From: Coprococcus sp.
Lineage (GTDB): Bacteria > Bacillota > Clostridia > Lachnospirales > Lachnospiraceae
DNA length: 22,752 nt
NCBI GenBank assembly: GCA_016297325.1
Contig: JAEDGW010000034.1
Span: 1 to 22,752, forward strand
Direction: 5' to 3'
The notes below the pieces were generated by a model, which worked only from the letters and a program-made list of their open reading frames with translations, searched no databases and was not told the origin of the DNA. Below, piece by piece: positions 7,794-15,122 of this stretch (the stretch's first letter is position 1; the number at the start of each line of letters is the position of its first letter). The position numbers and the translations under genes were made by a program.

Positions 7794-7925
7794 ATGGCGG
7801 GATATCTTATCAAGGATACGACCAGACAGGAGCGGGAGCAGATAGTGACAACTTTAATAATATGTATGTGGCAGAGCTGGAAAAGCCATGTTAATATGAA
7901 CATACAGTTAGCTGGTTTGCAATAA
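7794..7925 (+). pseudogene. Small ORF, probable remnant of a short conserved protein
   Basis: A strong TAGGAGG ribosome site (7782-7788) precedes an ATG opening a 43-codon frame that starts MAGYLIKDTTRQEREQIV. That opening resembles, from memory, a family of ~60-75-residue Lachnospiraceae proteins beginning xGYLIKDTTREER. After about residue 18 the similarity ends, and the remaining frame looks random (Trp/Cys/Met-rich). Another frame around 7850-7893 reads NFNNMYVAELEKPC before a stop, which hints at a frameshift or internal deletion. It may still be translated as a short peptide. Start signals are seen; the remnant interpretation is inference. Confidence 0.5.
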
Positions 7926-7960
7926 CATCAATAAATAAGGATAAAAAAGGGGAAAACGGT

Positions 7961-8611
7961 ATGGGGATACGAAAAGGAATATTTATAGGTGCTGCGGCGG
8001 TTTCTATTATGGCGTGTACGGCCTGTGGTAATTCAGGTGGAAATGTTTCAGGAACAAATGGCGCGGAGACCTCGACCGGTGTGGAAAGCGGATATGCGAG
8101 GCTTGAGAGAAGTCCAGAGGAAGCTGCAGTGGAAGAACAGGATGAGACGAAGTCTGCAGAGAAAGAGAATGAGATAGAGGGGAATAGTGAGATGGCAGAT
8201 AATATGGATGATGCCATGGAAGAAAATTATGGAGAATATGGATTTGGAGAAGATGGAGAATTCGACTTTGACAGCATATTTGGGATAGATCAGCTTGATC
8301 TGAACTATGAGGCACATGTTGCAGGATTTGACGGAGAGAGCTTTTTGTATAGTGTGCATCTTGATGGTGATGTGACAGACGAGAAGGTAGATGAGATCCA
8401 GCAGGTGATGGCAGATTATTCTTCACAAAATGGTGATGAAGAAAACTATATGGGGTATATTGATATATATAAAGGTGAAGACCAGATAATGATATACCTT
8501 GATCTTGGCGGTGTATCAGAAGAAGATAGCAATGTGGCGGTAACAGGAGTGCTGAAGGCACTAAACAGTGTCTCAGGTATAAAGAGTGTTATCATAAATG
8601 AAGAGATGTAG
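7961..8611 (+). CDS. Acidic lipoprotein of unknown function
   Basis: The 216-residue protein has a short basic N-terminus, a hydrophobic stretch and a lipobox-like IMAC with C19 as the likely lipidated cysteine (C22 is an alternative). It should be anchored to the outer face of the membrane. Residues ~25-105 form a low-complexity linker very rich in Glu, Asp and Gly. Residues ~110-216 look folded, with alternating strands and helices ending in a VSGIKSVIIN stretch. I do not recognise a named domain. AAGGGG at about 7946 is the ribosome site. It is followed after 72 nt by a glycosyltransferase gene on the same strand. Confidence 0.75.
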   Translation: MGIRKGIFIGAAAVSIMACTACGNSGGNVSGTNGAETSTGVESGYARLERSPEEAAVEEQDETKSAEKENEIEGNSEMADNMDDAMEENYGEYGFGEDGEFDFDSIFGIDQLDLNYEAHVAGFDGESFLYSVHLDGDVTDEKVDEIQQVMADYSSQNGDEENYMGYIDIYKGEDQIMIYLDLGGVSEEDSNVAVTGVLKALNSVSGIKSVIINEEM

Positions 8612-8683
8612 AATACGGGTCTGATGGCAGGATCATTTGACCACAATAATATATGAGATTGTTCAGTAAAAGGTGTATGTATT

Positions 8684-9799
8684 ATGAAGATACTTGTATT
8701 ATCATGTAAAACCGGCGGAGGCCATGACGCTGCAGGGCAGGCGATAGTCCAGCAGTTTACAGAGATGGGGGACGAGGCCTATCTGTTTGATTACCTTACC
8801 CTTGCGGGTAAAAAAGTGTCGGACAAGGTGGGCGGAAGCTATGTGGGCCTTGTGCAGAGAGTTCCACTTGTGTTTGGGCTTCTGTACCGGATCGGTGCGG
8901 TTGTGAGCCGTATAGTCAGGAAATCTCCGGTATATTATATGAATGGTCTTATGGCACCTTATCTTGACAGATATCTTCAGGAGAACGAATTTGATGCGAT
9001 AGTCATGCCGCATCTGTTCCCGGCGGAGACGATAACTTATATGAAGCGAAAGGGTATGAAGCTGCCGCTCACAGTGGCTGTGGCGACTGATTATACCTGT
9101 ATCCCGTTCTGGGGAGAGACAGAGTGCGACTACTATGTCATCCCTTCCAAAAGACATATAAGAAACTTCACAAGGGGATATATAAAGAGAGAACAGCTTC
9201 TGCCATTTGGAATACCGGTGTCCCCTGATGTTACAAGGCATCGCAGCAGGGCGGCTGCCCGGAAGAGGCTTGGGATAGATCATGATAAGCCTATATATCT
9301 GGTAGTCGGTGGCAGCATGGGGGCAGGGCAGATGGATACCCTTGTGAAACTGCTTGTCAGGATGAAGCGGGAAGACGATCAGGTGATAGTCGTATGCGGA
9401 TCAAATAAAAAGGTGCGAAAGAAGATCGACAGGCATTTTGGAGACAGGGATGATGCGGTTGTGATAGGCAGGACGGATAAAATGCCACTGTATCTCAAGG
9501 CCTGTGATGTCATATTTACCAAGCCGGGAGGACTTACCTCAACTGAGGCTGCGGTTGCTGAGATCCCGATCGTCCACACATCACCGATACCGGGCTGTGA
9601 GACTGCAAACCGCAGATATTTCAAAAAACATGGTATGAGTGTGAGCGGTGCTGAGAGCGTTTCCCAGGTCGCTGCGGGAGTCAGGCTTATGGAGCATTCT
9701 GATGAATGCGACAGAATGAGAGAAAGACAGAGGTTGTGTATTCCAAAGGATTCAGCCCGGGAAATCTGTGAGTTTATCAGAATGAAGGTAAACGGATGA
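8684..9799 (+). CDS. MGDG-synthase-like glycosyltransferase (GT28)
   Basis: The 371-residue protein has the two-lobed GT-B layout of diacylglycerol glycosyltransferases (MGDG synthase/UgtP) and MurG relatives. The N-terminal lobe begins MKILVLSCKTGGGHDAAGQA, where the GGGH loop (11-14) is the acceptor-side signature. The C-terminal lobe has VVGGSMGAGQ and the donor-binding KPGGLTSTEA (280-289). It has no membrane helices and is probably a peripheral enzyme on the inner leaflet, transferring a sugar from a UDP-sugar to diacylglycerol. The substrate is inferred from the family; MurG itself is less likely given the GGGH-type N-terminus. The PlsY-like gene that follows after 33 nt supports a membrane-lipid role. 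Confidence 0.83.
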   Translation: MKILVLSCKTGGGHDAAGQAIVQQFTEMGDEAYLFDYLTLAGKKVSDKVGGSYVGLVQRVPLVFGLLYRIGAVVSRIVRKSPVYYMNGLMAPYLDRYLQENEFDAIVMPHLFPAETITYMKRKGMKLPLTVAVATDYTCIPFWGETECDYYVIPSKRHIRNFTRGYIKREQLLPFGIPVSPDVTRHRSRAAARKRLGIDHDKPIYLVVGGSMGAGQMDTLVKLLVRMKREDDQVIVVCGSNKKVRKKIDRHFGDRDDAVVIGRTDKMPLYLKACDVIFTKPGGLTSTEAAVAEIPIVHTSPIPGCETANRRYFKKHGMSVSGAESVSQVAAGVRLMEHSDECDRMRERQRLCIPKDSAREICEFIRMKVNG

Positions 9800-9832
9800 T
9801 GGATTTTTGAAAAAATGTGAAGGGTGAAGTTT

Positions 9833-10408
9833 ATGAGAGATATAATGCTTATGCTGGTATTCGTGATAGCGGGATATCTGGCTGGAAGTATTCTGTTTTC
9901 AAAGATATTTGTCAGGTCATTTGGTCATGGCGATGTGGAGCTTGAGAGCGCCGATGGCAATCCCGGAACGGCAAATGCGTATATGAATGGCGGATTCTGG
10001 TGCGGAACTTTGGTCCTGCTGTGCGATCTGGGAAAAGGGATACTGCCTGTGGCGGCATTTGTTCATCTGGTTGATGAGCCGGGGATGATGCTTATTCCGG
10101 TTATGATCGCACCGGTTATCGGTCATGCGTTTTCTGTGTTTGATCATTTCAGCGGTGGCAAATGCATAGCGGTGAGCTTTGGAGTGTTGCTTGGACTGCT
10201 GCCAGATCTGAGACCTGCACTTATACTTGCATTTTTCTATATACTGTTTTCCGCGATGAGGATAAGCCCCCACAGTAAGAGGACATTTGTCTCTTTTATG
10301 TGTGCGAGCGTGGCAGCTGTTTTTTTGTTACGGAATAAAGCTGTCGTTATAGCATTATGGATCATATCGGCCATAGTCCAGATAAAACATTTGTTAAAAA
10401 GTCCATGA
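9833..10408 (+). CDS. Divergent PlsY-like acyltransferase
   Basis: The 191-residue multi-pass protein resembles PlsY, which moves an acyl group from acyl-phosphate to glycerol-3-phosphate. It keeps GSILFSKIF (18-26), DGNPGTANAY (41-50; PlsY usually GSGNPGATN), DLGKG (65-69) and GHAFSVFDHFSGGK (97-110; PlsY usually GHxFPxFxxFxGGKG). The Gly after GGK is replaced by Cys, and Pro in GHxFP by Ser. It may therefore be a paralog with another acceptor, with the housekeeping plsY elsewhere. I prefer the ATG at 9833 over a GTG at 9824, because GAAGGG at 9819-9824 is then correctly spaced. It ends inside the following terminator and is probably co-transcribed with the glycosyltransferase. Confidence 0.78.
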   Translation: MRDIMLMLVFVIAGYLAGSILFSKIFVRSFGHGDVELESADGNPGTANAYMNGGFWCGTLVLLCDLGKGILPVAAFVHLVDEPGMMLIPVMIAPVIGHAFSVFDHFSGGKCIAVSFGVLLGLLPDLRPALILAFFYILFSAMRISPHSKRTFVSFMCASVAAVFLLRNKAVVIALWIISAIVQIKHLLKSP

Positions 10409-10437
10409 CGTTTGGTTAAAATGTCATGGACTTTTGT
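10397..10437. terminator. Palindromic intrinsic terminator
   Basis: AAAAGTCCATGAC (10397-10409) and GTCATGGACTTTT (10423-10435) form a perfect 13-bp stem with a 13-nt loop. The A and T runs at the two ends let it act in either direction. The stop codon of the PlsY-like gene (10406-10408) lies within the left arm. Confidence 0.9.
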
Positions 10438-10438
10438 C

Positions 10439-10468
10439 TTGCATGAATGCATACTTGAATTATATATT
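10439..10468 (+). promoter_or_regulatory. Candidate promoter for the hybrid kinase gene
   Basis: TTGCAT (10439-10444) and TATATT (10463-10468) are 18 nt apart, just beyond the terminator and 73 nt before the kinase ATG. The overlapping TATATA at 10461 is an alternative -10 with a 16-nt spacer. Confidence 0.4.
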
Positions 10469-10541
10469 CGGGTTTGATACACTTGTAGGACGTGTGCCAT
10501 GGAGGCGCCATTATTTATGTAATTGTATGAGGGAAAATAAT

Positions 10542-13190
10542 ATGAACGGTAAGACAGGAAGAAGAGTAATACTCCTTATCATAAATGTAATACTGATATT
10601 GACTGCGGTTGTCTTTTCATGGAGGTATTCGTCTTTTTTGAGAAGGCAGCAGACAGAGAACGGCCTTGATACATTCTGTGCGACTATTGATTCCATGAAG
10701 CAGGTCTCCGACAATTATCTGCGGACGGAGCAGGGATATGTACAGGACTGGGCGAAATACATTGACTACAGTCATATGACTATTGACGAGGCCCTTGATT
10801 ATATAAGAAATACCAATAACCAGAGTGACAGATATGCGCATATCGTGGATATGGATACATACGAGGTGTATTCAACATATAGCAAGGATGGGGATAATAC
10901 TATCTTCTGTTATCAGAAATTCCTTGGATATGGTGATGACACCAAGAAGATATTCACTGAAAATATGGCAAACATGTTCAGCGGAAATGTGGATTTCAGT
11001 ATACTTGGCAAATACCGTACAGATGATACACAGGCGAATGTCGTCAGCGTAGGTACGAGGGTGACACTAAAGGCAGAGGACGGCTCAGACAAAGATTACC
11101 TGCTGCTCAGGATCATCCCGATAGAGAGTATAAGAAAGATATGGGTATTTCCAGTGGAATATATGTCTGCTGAGATAGGAATAATTACAAGAAGCGGTGA
11201 TTATGTCGTTCCATCCAAAGCCATGAAATGCAGGACGTTTGCAGATCTCATAAGGGCATATAATTTTGAAGACAACTACAATAAAGTTGATGAGCTGGTG
11301 GCACAGCTGATAAACACAGATACCGGGATCATGCAGTATAAGGACTCCCGAGGCGTCAAATGCTATTGGTATTATTCGAGTTTCGGGGATCAGACCGGCA
11401 TAGATATACTGGGGTACATTCCAGTGAGCGCATTTGATGCACATAATACAAACTGGATAATCATGGTTGTTATCTGTGGTGTGATATTCCTTCTTATATT
11501 GATAGATGGCGGTTTTATACTCATGATGAACAAAGAACTCAGGAGGACTGCGCAGCTGGCAGAGGATGCGAGCAAGGCAAAGTCAAGATTCCTGTCTACG
11601 ATGTCACATGACATAAGGACACCTATGAACGGCATAATAGGAATGACAAATATAGCAAGAGATAACATAGAGCAACCCGGCTATGCAAAGGAGTGTCTTG
11701 ACAAGGTTCTGCTTGCAAGCGATCATCTTCTCACGCTGGTAAATGATATCCTGGATGTCTCCAAGGTTGAGAGCGGCAATATGGTGCTGACACCTGCAGT
11801 GTTCTCTATGGACAAGGCGCTTGACAAGCTGATAGATATAGTGCAGATCCAGATCGAGAAAAAACAGATACAGTTCTCTGTACATAAAGATATACAGAAT
11901 CCATATCTGATCGCAGATGAGCTGAGGCTTAACCAGATCTACATAAATATATTGTCAAATGCAATAAAATACACACCGGAAGGTGGAAGTATAGATCTGA
12001 CTCTCACGGAGAAGATACAGCCGGATGGCAGGGCGGAACTTACATATATCGTGGCGGATACAGGAATAGGAATGTCAGAGGACTTCCAGAAGAATATGTA
12101 TCATATGTTCACAAGAGAGGTGGACAGCAAGATCGCAAAGACACAGGGTATAGGCCTTGGACTTGCCATCGTAAAACAGATGGTGGATCTGATGGGAGGT
12201 ACTGTGAGCTGTGATAGTGAGCCTGGCAGGGGAACCACATTTACTGTGGTGCTTGTCATGGATCAGTCGGACAAAACAGAATATGACAGGGTAAATGCGC
12301 TGAATTCTTCTCCAGGCAGCAGTGACTTTGCCGGTATGAGAGTGCTTGCCGCTGAGGACAATGATCTTAACTGGGAGATAATCCACCAGATGCTGAGTGG
12401 GCTGCACGTTGTGTGTGACAGAACGTGCAATGGAGAAGAGTGCGTCCGGGCGGTTGAGGCATCCCCTGATGGAGGTTATGACCTGATACTGATGGATGTG
12501 CAGATGCCAGTCATGAATGGACGTGAGGCAGCGGCGAAGATCAGGCAGAGCGATAGAGAGTATGTGAAGAACATTCCGATAGTGGCGATGACTGCCGATT
12601 CATTTGCGGACAGTTTAAAGCCGGTATATGAGAGACTCTCAAAGCTTATAGAGAATGGCTATATGTCAAGTTCTGTGAATGAGACGTATCCGGATGACAA
12701 TTACGATGGAGCCATACTCACATTCTTTGAGGGCGATGTGCCATTCTGGATCGCAAATACAGAGAGTGTCAGTGGCATGAAAAAGAGAGAGTCAAAATCA
12801 GAGACATTCGCAGCGTCGCCATTTGAATATGAATTTGTCAACGTTCCACTTGGTGATGATGGTGTATACGACTATGAAGAGCCGTGGTATGGTTTTTCTG
12901 TAAATAAGAATGGTGATAATGTGGATTATGCCGTAGAGTTCATGAGATTTCTCTCACAGGAAAGTGAGCTCAACAAGCTTGCGGAGATCAAGGGAATGCC
13001 GTCGGTGACAACAAATAACAATGATATAAGATTCAACAATGCACTTAATCCAGAAAAGTGTGCGGGGAGATATGTATATGATGGACAGCTCTCAAGTGTA
13101 AATAGTATAATATGTGATACAGCCAACAAGATGGGCTATGGAGATATCACCACAGTTGATGAGGCGATAGATATGATAAATGGCAGATAG
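10542..13190 (+). CDS. Hybrid histidine kinase fused to C-half of an ABC solute-binding protein
   Basis: The 882-residue protein has a clear order: TM1 (8-27), an extracytoplasmic sensor region (about 30-304), TM2 (305-327), HisKA with MSHDIRTP (H356), HATPase with NILSNAIKYTPEGG, DTGIGM and GIGLGLAIVKQMV, and a receiver domain from residue 600 with AEDND and the phospho-acceptor LMDVQMP (D652). After IVAMTADSFADS (about 680-691) the receiver stops, without its conserved late lysine or its last strand and helix. The remaining ~190 residues (FFEGDVPFWIANTESVSGM, EEPWYGFSVNKN, DYAVEFMRFL, LNKLAEIKGMPS) read as the C-lobe of a family-1 sugar-binding protein. The frame is uninterrupted. This tail normally lies outside the cell but here would be cytoplasmic. 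The kinase core should be intact; phosphotransfer through the truncated receiver is doubtful. The start at 10542 has GAGGG 8 nt upstream; longer in-frame starts lack a site. Confidence 0.85.
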   Translation: MNGKTGRRVILLIINVILILTAVVFSWRYSSFLRRQQTENGLDTFCATIDSMKQVSDNYLRTEQGYVQDWAKYIDYSHMTIDEALDYIRNTNNQSDRYAHIVDMDTYEVYSTYSKDGDNTIFCYQKFLGYGDDTKKIFTENMANMFSGNVDFSILGKYRTDDTQANVVSVGTRVTLKAEDGSDKDYLLLRIIPIESIRKIWVFPVEYMSAEIGIITRSGDYVVPSKAMKCRTFADLIRAYNFEDNYNKVDELVAQLINTDTGIMQYKDSRGVKCYWYYSSFGDQTGIDILGYIPVSAFDAHNTNWIIMVVICGVIFLLILIDGGFILMMNKELRRTAQLAEDASKAKSRFLSTMSHDIRTPMNGIIGMTNIARDNIEQPGYAKECLDKVLLASDHLLTLVNDILDVSKVESGNMVLTPAVFSMDKALDKLIDIVQIQIEKKQIQFSVHKDIQNPYLIADELRLNQIYINILSNAIKYTPEGGSIDLTLTEKIQPDGRAELTYIVADTGIGMSEDFQKNMYHMFTREVDSKIAKTQGIGLGLAIVKQMVDLMGGTVSCDSEPGRGTTFTVVLVMDQSDKTEYDRVNALNSSPGSSDFAGMRVLAAEDNDLNWEIIHQMLSGLHVVCDRTCNGEECVRAVEASPDGGYDLILMDVQMPVMNGREAAAKIRQSDREYVKNIPIVAMTADSFADSLKPVYERLSKLIENGYMSSSVNETYPDDNYDGAILTFFEGDVPFWIANTESVSGMKKRESKSETFAASPFEYEFVNVPLGDDGVYDYEEPWYGFSVNKNGDNVDYAVEFMRFLSQESELNKLAEIKGMPSVTTNNNDIRFNNALNPEKCAGRYVYDGQLSSVNSIICDTANKMGYGDITTVDEAIDMINGR
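13082..13111 (+). promoter_or_regulatory. Candidate internal promoter for the downstream two-component genes
   Basis: TGGACA (13082-13087) and a perfect TATAAT (13106-13111), 18 nt apart, lie within the binding-protein-like tail of the chimera, about 130 nt before the response regulator start. The 49-nt gap between the genes holds no better promoter. Box match is seen; activity is inferred. Confidence 0.4.
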
Positions 13191-13239
13191 CATCAAAGAA
13201 TATTGGCTGAATGGGGATTTACTAAGGTGGAGGTGCAGA

Positions 13240-13923
13240 ATGGACGGAAAGACGATATTGCTTGTTGAGGATGACAAGGCGCTTGCGATGGGGACAGTGT
13301 TTGTTCTTGAGGCCGAGGGGTACACGGTCAGGCATGCGGCAAATATCAGATCTGCGAACGAACTGCTTGATGATAAGGTTGATCTTATGCTGCTCGATGT
13401 CATGCTGCCAGACGGCAGTGGATATGATTTTTGCAGAGAAGTGAGAGGGAAAGGTGTACAGATACCGATCATATTTCTGACAGCCATGTCGGAGGAGATA
13501 AATATAGTGCAGGGACTGGAGCTGGGAGCGGATGATTATGTGGCGAAACCATACAGGCTCAAGGAGCTTTTGTCCAGAATAGCAGCGAACCTCAGGCGGT
13601 ATGAAATGGCGAACAGATCATCACAGGAGATATATGTGTTTGGCAGCCACAGATTTGTCCTGTCGGAATTCAGGCTGTATGAGGGGGACCGGCTTATAGA
13701 GTGTACACAGAATGAACTGCGCCTGCTCAAAGAACTAGTATCAAATGAGGGAATAGTATTGTCAAGAGGGACTTTGCTTGACAGAATATATGATATGGAC
13801 GGAGTTCTTATAGATGACAATACCCTGTCCGTGTACATGAAAAGGCTTAGGACAAAGCTTGGAGCTGATGCGACCTGTATAGAGACTGTCCGTGGTGTAG
13901 GTTACAGATTCTGTAAAAATTGA
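13240..13923 (+). CDS. OmpR/PhoB-family response regulator
   Basis: The 227-residue protein has an N-terminal receiver domain with the acidic pair (E10, D11, D12), phospho-acceptor D53 in LLDVMLPDGSG, the switch threonine in FLTAMS and the conserved lysine in DDYVAKPY. Residues about 125-227 are a winged-helix DNA-binding domain ending VETVRGVGYRF, typical of the OmpR class. I chose the ATG at 13240 because GGAGG at 13229-13233 is 6 nt upstream and the protein then begins right at the first receiver strand; a longer frame from 13180 overlaps the chimera's end and lacks a ribosome site. It is followed after 22 nt by its presumed partner kinase and then the ABC operon. Targets are likely the ABC genes (see 15001-15014). 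Confidence 0.92.
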   Translation: MDGKTILLVEDDKALAMGTVFVLEAEGYTVRHAANIRSANELLDDKVDLMLLDVMLPDGSGYDFCREVRGKGVQIPIIFLTAMSEEINIVQGLELGADDYVAKPYRLKELLSRIAANLRRYEMANRSSQEIYVFGSHRFVLSEFRLYEGDRLIECTQNELRLLKELVSNEGIVLSRGTLLDRIYDMDGVLIDDNTLSVYMKRLRTKLGADATCIETVRGVGYRFCKN

Positions 13924-13945
13924 GGATGTGGTAAGAAGGTATTAG

Positions 13946-14980
13946 ATGAAGAGTTCATATGAGAGAAAAAAATATGTGTACAGCTGTGCGCTGGCGGGGC
14001 TTGTTTTTCTGTGTGTGTTAGCCGTGTGGTTTTATATTGCATTTGGCGGAAATGTGAAGAATATCGTGGTGTCGGTCGTTCTTGCTGCTGCAGGTATAGC
14101 TGTGATCATATTGATCGGCTACAGACATATAACAAAGGTGTACAGCGGTATAGAGAATATTTCTGACAAGATGATCTCTGTCGTAGATGATCCTGACAGT
14201 GTGACGGAAGAAGAATTCATGCAGGGATCAATGGGGATATTATATACGAACTTTTATAAGATGGTCTCATTTCTCAGGGAGAGCCGGGAGAAGGAACTTT
14301 CGGAGAAGATATTTCTCAGGGATATAATTTCAGATATATCACATCAGCTTAAAACGCCGCTGGCATCACTGAATGTATTTGTGGATATGCTGCTTGATGG
14401 CAAGGTTACAGACCCTGACAGGCGCAGACGGGTACTGACAGAGGCTCAGAACCAGTTGTCAAGGATGGAATGGATGGTCCTGTCACTCCTTAAACTTGCA
14501 AGGATAGAAGCAGGTGCGATAGAGTTCCAGAAGCAGAGCTGGAATATGGATGTCATATGTTCACAGGCTGCTGATGGAGTGAGATATCTCACGGAGAAGA
14601 GGGGGCAGAAGGTTGTTATAGACTGTGACGGTGATACGAAGCTTGACTGTGATGGAGACTGGCTCACAGAGGCCATACTAAATCTGCTCAAGAATGCATC
14701 GGATTATTCTGACCGCGATACGGAGATATCCATAAAGGTTGAACAGAATGATATGTTCACAAGGATATATGTGAGAGATCAGGGAATGGGAATACCGGAG
14801 AACGAGCTTCCGAATATATTCAAGAGATTTTACAGAGTCAATCAGGAGGTCAATCCAAACAGCGTGGGCATAGGCCTTTCACTTACAAAATCAATTGTAG
14901 AGGGCATGGGAGGCCGTATAACAGTTAAGAGTGTTGTTCATGAATATACATGTTTTGAGATAACATTTGTGCATATATAG
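13946..14980 (+). CDS. Small intramembrane-sensing-type histidine kinase
   Basis: The 344-residue kinase has two membrane helices (about 12-33 and 39-59) joined by only a few external residues. This is the layout of BceS-like kinases, which sense through a partner ABC transporter rather than a ligand domain. The H-box is ISHQLKTPLAS (H133). The ATP-binding domain shows NLLKNASDYS, DQGMGI and SVGIGLSLTKSIV. It should phosphorylate the response regulator encoded just upstream. Genes for FtsX-type permeases and an ATPase follow on the same strand, so the signal could be transporter activity or a membrane-active compound. The Bce-type comparison rests on topology and gene order, not on close sequence recognition. 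Confidence 0.88.
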   Translation: MKSSYERKKYVYSCALAGLVFLCVLAVWFYIAFGGNVKNIVVSVVLAAAGIAVIILIGYRHITKVYSGIENISDKMISVVDDPDSVTEEEFMQGSMGILYTNFYKMVSFLRESREKELSEKIFLRDIISDISHQLKTPLASLNVFVDMLLDGKVTDPDRRRRVLTEAQNQLSRMEWMVLSLLKLARIEAGAIEFQKQSWNMDVICSQAADGVRYLTEKRGQKVVIDCDGDTKLDCDGDWLTEAILNLLKNASDYSDRDTEISIKVEQNDMFTRIYVRDQGMGIPENELPNIFKRFYRVNQEVNPNSVGIGLSLTKSIVEGMGGRITVKSVVHEYTCFEITFVHI

Positions 14981-15000
14981 AAAGTGATGGCAGGGTTATC

Positions 15001-15014
15001 TTACTAAACTGTAA
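15001..15014 (+). promoter_or_regulatory. BceR-like operator candidate
   Basis: TTACTAAACTGTAA matches the BceR-type consensus TNACA-N4-TGTNA at all but one fixed position. Extended by one base on each side it is the inverted repeat CTTAC-N6-GTAAG. It lies 20 nt after the kinase stop and about 110 nt before the permease start. A related half-site, CAGTAAGAAAG, recurs at 15041-15051. The response regulator encoded upstream is the natural candidate to bind it. Confidence 0.45.
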
Positions 15015-15052
15015 GAAAGAAAATATATACAGTCACCAGACAGTAAGAAAGA

Positions 15053-15096
15053 GATGGTACTATAGCATTATGGAAATGCTGAGTACCATCTTTTTT
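15053..15096 (+). terminator. Intrinsic terminator/attenuator between kinase and ABC operon
   Basis: GATGGTACT (15053-15061) pairs with AGTACCATC (15082-15090), with inner AGCATT/AATGCT pairing. Six T follow (15091-15096). It separates the two-component genes from the ABC operon and leaves only 26 nt before the permease start. A TACTAT box (15058-15063) lies in the left arm and could serve as a -10, so that transcripts starting there would escape the hairpin. Confidence 0.85.
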
Positions 15097-15122
15097 AATT
15101 ATCACATAGAGGAGGTTTAGAA

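Noticed and set aside
8007..8561. Long minus-strand ORF opposite the lipoprotein gene
   Set aside because: Its His/Leu/Ser/Pro-rich composition is what the complement of an acidic Glu/Asp-rich gene gives; no domain or start signal is evident.
10434..10541. Longer N-terminus of the hybrid kinase
   Set aside because: The frame is open back to the terminator but has no ribosome site, and it would start inside the terminator T-run; the ATG at 10542 has a well-placed GAGGG and opens directly into TM1.
13180..13239. Longer response regulator start overlapping the chimera
   Set aside because: The extra 20 residues precede the conserved first strand of the receiver and have no ribosome site, whereas GGAGG lies 6 nt before 13240.
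15009..15051. Direct repeats as a CRISPR or integration site
   Set aside because: There are only two imperfect copies of an 11-nt TGTAAGAAAG-type repeat in a promoter-like gap; regulator half-sites are the simpler reading.
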